Below, piece after piece: positions 60,423 to 64,000 of a stretch of DNA of 64,000 bases; within the stretch, counting starts at the first letter, position 1; every line of letters starts with the position of its first letter. The translations under genes were made by a program, and so were the position numbers. The notes below the pieces were generated by a model, which saw nothing but the letters and a program-made list of their open reading frames with translations, was not told the origin of the DNA and did no database searches. Source of the stretch: Cryptomeria japonica (Eukaryota; Streptophyta; Pinopsida; Cupressales; Cupressaceae); assembly GCF_030272615.1 (NCBI RefSeq), contig NC_081412.1, positions 141,836,747-141,900,746 on the forward strand. Direction: 5' to 3'.

Positions 60423-61578
60423 AACATCCTTTCTGATTTTTCATGCTTAGATCTAAAAAAATTGATTACATTTCCATGTTTGATCTTTTGCAAAGTTTTA
60501 GAGGTGATTGCATTAAAACCCTAAAATTTCTTTTTAGTAATTAAACTTGCGAAATGTCTAAATGTTAATGCTTGTTTCAGATCTGTCCTTCTATTACAAA
60601 TTATCAATTCATATTTGTGCTTTAATTCTGAAAATTAAGTGGTTAAAAGTCAAAACCCTAATTTTTGAAACCCTCTTGATTCAACCTTTGTCCGACAATT
60701 TGACCGATCAAAGCATCTCCAAATCAGCTGTAACTTTGGATTCCGCAATAAAATCACAATATCTTTCATCCCTGAAAATTTGGAAAAAAGTTGCGAGGAC
60801 CGTGTTGCACTCCGAGCGCCATCGTCCCCGACATTTTTTCCAAAATTTCGGGAGCGAGATCTTGCTGTATTTTCCTGCTAAAATCCAGAATTTTGGCTGA
60901 TTTTGTCAATTATAACACTTTCAAAATTACAGTCAAAGTTGGTCTTGTGATTGCTTGGTCTAAGGCTCCTAATCATTTAAAAATTATCAAAACTGAAATT
61001 TTGTGTCAAAATTGTGTTCTTACTGTCTTAGATCTGAAAATTGTATTTGCAGTCATTCGAAATTTCAGTGCTTTATTCAAATATTTGCATTTTGTGACTT
61101 TTGAAATTAAGTACCTAATTACAACAACATTGATTTCCGCTTTCAAAATTGAATTTTGCGTGAAATTGAGTCAATTTTTAAATTTCAAAATTTGCATTGC
61201 TCTTGACATTCCCTCTAAAAATCATAAAATTCAAAATTTCAGTCTCCCTCTCTTTTTCAAAATTCAAATTTTGCATTTTTCGACAATCTTGATAGGGTTC
61301 AATTTTGAATTTGCAACTTTAATTTGGCCTATCTACAGATCGTAAAATCCCTCAATTTTTTTAGATTAGCTCTAAAATCATCATACCTTTCATCCCTGCA
61401 AATTTCGGAAAAAGTTGCAAGGACCGTGTTGCACTCCGAGCGCCATGGTCCCGAACATTTTTTCTGAAATTTCGGGAGACTGTTGTGATTGCATTTAACA
61501 GCTTAAATCTGGAAGATTGGCTGGTTTTACTGAAAATTGCTACCTCTAAAATCAAAATCTTCTCTCTCTCTCTAGTGC
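60423..61578 (+). other. T2 leader with a repeated block
   Basis: About 1.15 kb between PBS and gag without a gene; frames here (for example 60562-60900 and 60791-61345) show no domain and overlap each other. A block of roughly 105 bases at about 60750-60857 recurs at 61372-61478, containing aggaccgtgttgcactccga and gcgccat. A shorter relative lies in the LTR near 59990-60050. The leader may hold packaging signals; that is inference. Confidence 0.75.
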
Positions 61579-64000
61579 ATGATTTTTACAACAATAAGCC
61601 CTACTTACACTATTCTCGTTAGACGAAGCCGTAGAATTAAGTCTTTCCGAGGTTTAACTACTGAGGAGATGGAACCTAATTTGAGTAGTCTTTTTAACGA
61701 GGACATGGGTAATTCCTCTAATCCTCCTAATGATGAAGAAGCTCCCCATGAAGTTTCTATTGAACAACTTTCCAAATTGGATAACCAATTTGACGATTTT
61801 CACCAATGGATGTCTCATGAGTATCCCGATAGTCAAGCTCTTCCTTTAATTGAGGGTCTAAAACGTATGCTTCAAAGTGATAAGAATGGAATTGATATTT
61901 TGCGTGGTATTTCACACATTGTGAATTCGAACGTGATGCCTATGAAGAGTTGTGCTGAATCTTTAGGTTATACACAACCTCCTACACAAGTCAATCATTC
62001 TATTCCTTTGACCACTTCTATTGCTAGTTTACCTACCTTTACATCAAACATCATGGCTACCTCTATACAAGACATTCCTCCTGTGATTACCAGTCATGGG
62101 GGCAATCCTCCTTCTTCAATTAACCCTATTCCTTCATTCAATCCGACTTCTTCATTCATTCCTTCAATAAGTGTTCCTATTACATCTTCACAAATGAACA
62201 TGACGGAAGGGGGCAATTCATTTAACCATTCCATTCCTCCTTGTAGTGTTCCTCCTATCCAATCATCCCCTATGGTTGACTATCATAGGGTCCCACCACC
62301 TTACTCTTTACCATCTTTCAATAACATCACACCTCCATCTCAATCTAACACACCTAATATGAACTCTTCGACTGAAGCTACCATTAATAATCTTGCACAA
62401 ACTGTCTCTTCTTTACAGCAACAAATTGCCTCTATGAATCAATCTAAGTTTAGTGTGCCCACATTTGATGTTGCGAGCCCACTTTCTCTTGACATTGTTC
62501 GAGCTATTCCTCCTAAGCATGTTGAAATCCCGCATTTGGAGCTTTATAATGGTAAAGGAGATCCTCTAACACATGTTAAGACTTTTCAAACAATATGTAC
62601 TGATTTTGCTTATGACCAAAGGTTGCTTGCAAAACTATTTACTAGAACATTAAGAGACAAAGCCCTACAATGGTATTGCTCATTGCCTTCTTATTCTATT
62701 ACTTCTTTCGAACAACTTGCAAATGCTTTCATTCAACAATTTCAAAACAACATAAGTCCTAAAGTTACTTTGATTGATTTAATGCATTGTAAACAAGGTG
62801 TTAAAGAAAAAGTGACTGATTTCATTGGTAGATATAAGCATTTGTATGCTCAAATTTCTTTTCCAGTGCCTGATAATGATATTCAAAGAATCTTTATTTC
62901 TAATTTGCAAAAAGATATTCGAGACAAACTCCTGTTTTCTGAGTTTACTTCTTTCCAACAGTTGTGCGCCACTCTTCACAATTATCAACTGACTGTGAGT
63001 CAAATGGAACAATCACATCCTATGGCTCTGAGTGATAAGGGTGATAGCAGTCAACAACCATTTGGGAAGATTAAACTGAATAGAGATTCCATCAAATTCA
63101 ATGAAAACATCATCAACAACAATGTGAATGCAGCATCAGGTGTGCCTCCTATTTCTAAATTTTTCAGAAAAGAAAGAAAGTATACTCCTTTGAATGAATC
63201 ATTGCATGATATTATGAATAAGTTATTGGGACAAAATGTGCTTACTCTTCCTCCTGTACGACAAATTGATCCTGCAAAGATTACTTCACCTTATTTTGAT
63301 CATAAAGCTTTTTGTCATTTTCATCGTCAGCCTGGTCATGATACTGAAAAATGCTTTTCTTTAAAGGGTAAAATTCAGGATTTAATTGATAATAATACTA
63401 TTTCTGTTTCTGGAGTAAATGATAAAGGCAACACATCTGTAGCTCCTCCTAACCAAAATCTTCAGATTTTTACTGATCCATTACCTTCGCATACTTCTCA
63501 TACTTCTAATGCAATTGAGGTTAATGATTCCTCTTTCTCATCTGATAGTCTTGTGTCTATGACTCCGAATGTGATTAACTTTGTAGAGCAGCAAGAAATC
63601 CCTAAAGAACCTTCCATCACATTTGATTCTAGTGAAACCATTAGAGCACCTGATGGTCCTTTATACATAGTTGCAAAAGTCAAGAATATGCCTTGCCGTG
63701 GAGTGCTTATTGATCCTTCCTGCATGGTTAATGTTATTACTAAAGAATTTCTTTTTACTTTGCAATTGAATCAAGTGATCTATGACAAAATAGATGTGAT
63801 TGTGAAATTATTTGATGCATTTTCTTCTCCTGCAATTGGTTCTATTACATTGCCTATTGAGGTCCATAACAAATCCCTTGATGTGAACTTTGCTATTATT
63901 CTTTCTTCCGAACAATTTCGTGTGAAGCTTGGCTATCCTTGGCTATCTTCCATGAAAGCTATTGCTTCCCCTACTCATAAGTGTTTGAAATTTCCCCATA
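61579..64000 (+). CDS. T2 gag-protease polyprotein (start visible, continues past window)
   Basis: An ATG at 61579 opens a frame with no stop to 64000, at least 807 codons. Residues 1-130 are acidic; 130-290 are rich in P, S, T and N; then EIPHLELYNGKGDPLTHVKT starts the Gag core at about residue 314. DKALQWYCSLPSYSITSFEQ and DLMHCKQGVKEKVTDFIGRY follow. A zinc-knuckle-like CHHC segment CHFHRQPGHDTEKC spans residues 579-592. A protease-like region near 680-800 includes GPLYIVAKVKNMPCRGVLID and LGYPWLSSMKA. It would assemble the particle and process the polyprotein; pol should follow outside the window. Not listed among closed frames because it runs off the edge. Treated as an element gene, not a host gene. 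Confidence 0.85.
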   Translation, partial: MIFTTISPTYTILVRRSRRIKSFRGLTTEEMEPNLSSLFNEDMGNSSNPPNDEEAPHEVSIEQLSKLDNQFDDFHQWMSHEYPDSQALPLIEGLKRMLQSDKNGIDILRGISHIVNSNVMPMKSCAESLGYTQPPTQVNHSIPLTTSIASLPTFTSNIMATSIQDIPPVITSHGGNPPSSINPIPSFNPTSSFIPSISVPITSSQMNMTEGGNSFNHSIPPCSVPPIQSSPMVDYHRVPPPYSLPSFNNITPPSQSNTPNMNSSTEATINNLAQTVSSLQQQIASMNQSKFSVPTFDVASPLSLDIVRAIPPKHVEIPHLELYNGKGDPLTHVKTFQTICTDFAYDQRLLAKLFTRTLRDKALQWYCSLPSYSITSFEQLANAFIQQFQNNISPKVTLIDLMHCKQGVKEKVTDFIGRYKHLYAQISFPVPDNDIQRIFISNLQKDIRDKLLFSEFTSFQQLCATLHNYQLTVSQMEQSHPMALSDKGDSSQQPFGKIKLNRDSIKFNENIINNNVNAASGVPPISKFFRKERKYTPLNESLHDIMNKLLGQNVLTLPPVRQIDPAKITSPYFDHKAFCHFHRQPGHDTEKCFSLKGKIQDLIDNNTISVSGVNDKGNTSVAPPNQNLQIFTDPLPSHTSHTSNAIEVNDSSFSSDSLVSMTPNVINFVEQQEIPKEPSITFDSSETIRAPDGPLYIVAKVKNMPCRGVLIDPSCMVNVITKEFLFTLQLNQVIYDKIDVIVKLFDAFSSPAIGSITLPIEVHNKSLDVNFAIILSSEQFRVKLGYPWLSSMKAIASPTHKCLKFPH

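Larger units (their letters stand above)
2195..64000 (+). mobile_element. G1: giant Tat-like Ty3/gypsy retrotransposon, nested and broken, continues past window
   Basis: Two copies of the same LTR start (TGTGATGTT) lie at 2195 and 48701 and flank a gypsy gag-pol interior on the + strand. Shared stretches include 2195-2454, 4854-6100, 48701-49743 and 56587-57194. The 5' LTR ends ...CCAACA at 39895 just before a PBS-like site. Its own DNA is about 20 kb (LTRs of about 6.4 kb, interior of about 7.6 kb); the rest of the span is younger insertions S1, C1, S3, S4, G2, N2 and T2. Interior order is gag, protease, archaeal-type RNase H, reverse transcriptase, RNase H, integrase. The coding parts carry many breaks, so this is an old fossil and the oldest identified layer. 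The outer TSD cannot be checked because the right end is outside the window. Confidence 0.75.
48701..64000 (+). repeat. G1 3' LTR, split by G2 and N2/T2, continues past window
   Basis: It starts TGTGATGTTTCC, parallel to 2195. Visible own segments are 48701-49743 and 56587-57194. The U3 repeat array is at about 49110-49740. A start MAPKRKDITTPNTGK at 57065 matches the LTR-borne coding region of the 5' LTR, so both LTRs contain it. The rest, including U5, lies beyond the window. Confidence 0.7.
57195..64000 (-). mobile_element. N2: N1-like element on the - strand, split by T2, continues past window
   Basis: A minus-strand 3' LTR (57195-58313), PPT (58318-58330) and interior (58331-59111) are visible; T2 interrupts the interior at 59111 and the remainder lies beyond the window. 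The flank on the left is ccatt (57190-57194); the other TSD copy is outside. The interior protein resembles the C-terminal part of the N1 second ORF, so N2 is probably the same kind of non-autonomous element, though a pol further on cannot be excluded. Confidence 0.65.
59112..64000 (+). mobile_element. T2: Ty3/gypsy retrotransposon (Tat/Athila-like), + strand, continues past window
   Basis: A 5' LTR (59112-60403), PBS (60407), a 1.2-kb leader and an open gag-protease frame (61579 to the window edge) are visible. It is inserted in the N2 interior next to cctct (59107-59111). In the visible part it looks whole: the coding frame has no break over more than 800 codons, unlike all other elements here. 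S2 is a solo LTR of the same family. The clade is inferred from the Gag type; pol is not in the window. Confidence 0.85.

Noticed and set aside
60562-61345. Two overlapping + strand frames as an extra T2 gene
   Set aside because: They overlap in different frames, lack domains, are F/I/K-rich from base composition, and contain the duplicated leader block.
1-64000. tRNA, rRNA or other RNA genes
   Set aside because: Only tRNA-complementary PBS segments were found, each next to an LTR end; no cloverleaf or rRNA-like sequence was recognised by eye.

Overview
This window reads as intergenic DNA from a large plant genome, most likely a gymnosperm and probably a conifer. I infer this from very long and deeply nested LTR retrotransposons, Tat-like and chromovirus Ty3/gypsy lineages, giant LTRs, AT-rich composition and the absence of any recognisable host gene. 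No host coding gene, rRNA, tRNA or CRISPR array could be supported. Almost everything from about 2195 to the right edge belongs to one nest of LTR elements, reconstructed here from TG...CA ends, 5-bp target site duplications (TSDs), primer binding sites (PBS) and polypurine tracts (PPT).

Outermost layer: G1, a Tat-like Ty3/gypsy element on the + strand. Its 5' LTR runs from about 2195 to 39895, its gag-pol interior from 39896 to 48700, and its 3' LTR from 48701 past the window edge. Without insertions the 5' LTR is about 6.4 kb and the whole element about 20 kb. The LTR carries its own coding region (6083-7455 and 34944-37209), followed by a TATA box. Inserted in the 5' LTR are S1 (solo copia LTR, 2455-4848), C1 (copia element, - strand, 7456-34938) and S3 (solo LTR, 38048-39433). 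Inserted in the interior is S4 (solo LTR of the C1 family, 43848-45031). Inserted in the 3' LTR are G2 (a 6.8-kb solo giant LTR that also carries an ORF, 49744-56586) and N2 (non-autonomous element, - strand, from 57195).

Second layer: C1 contains S2 (solo gypsy LTR, 7649-8820, in its 3' LTR), N1 (non-autonomous element with gag but no pol, 12841-20283, in its integrase region) and Ch1 (gypsy chromovirus, - strand, 22943-34687, in its 5' LTR). N2 is in turn interrupted by T2 (gypsy, + strand, 59112 to the window edge), whose visible gag-protease frame stays open and which looks like one of the youngest layers.

The most interesting signal is a poorly described protein family found at the 3' end of the coding region in several of these elements. 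In N1 it is an internal second ORF; in G1 and G2 it lies inside the LTR itself, upstream of the LTR TATA box. The U3 of each giant LTR also carries a long degenerate repeat array built on short dyads. Further points are a second RNase H placed before the reverse transcriptase in G1, and conserved PPT, U5 and R motifs shared by otherwise different elements, which suggest cross-mobilisation. All retroelement coding regions are fossils and described as such.
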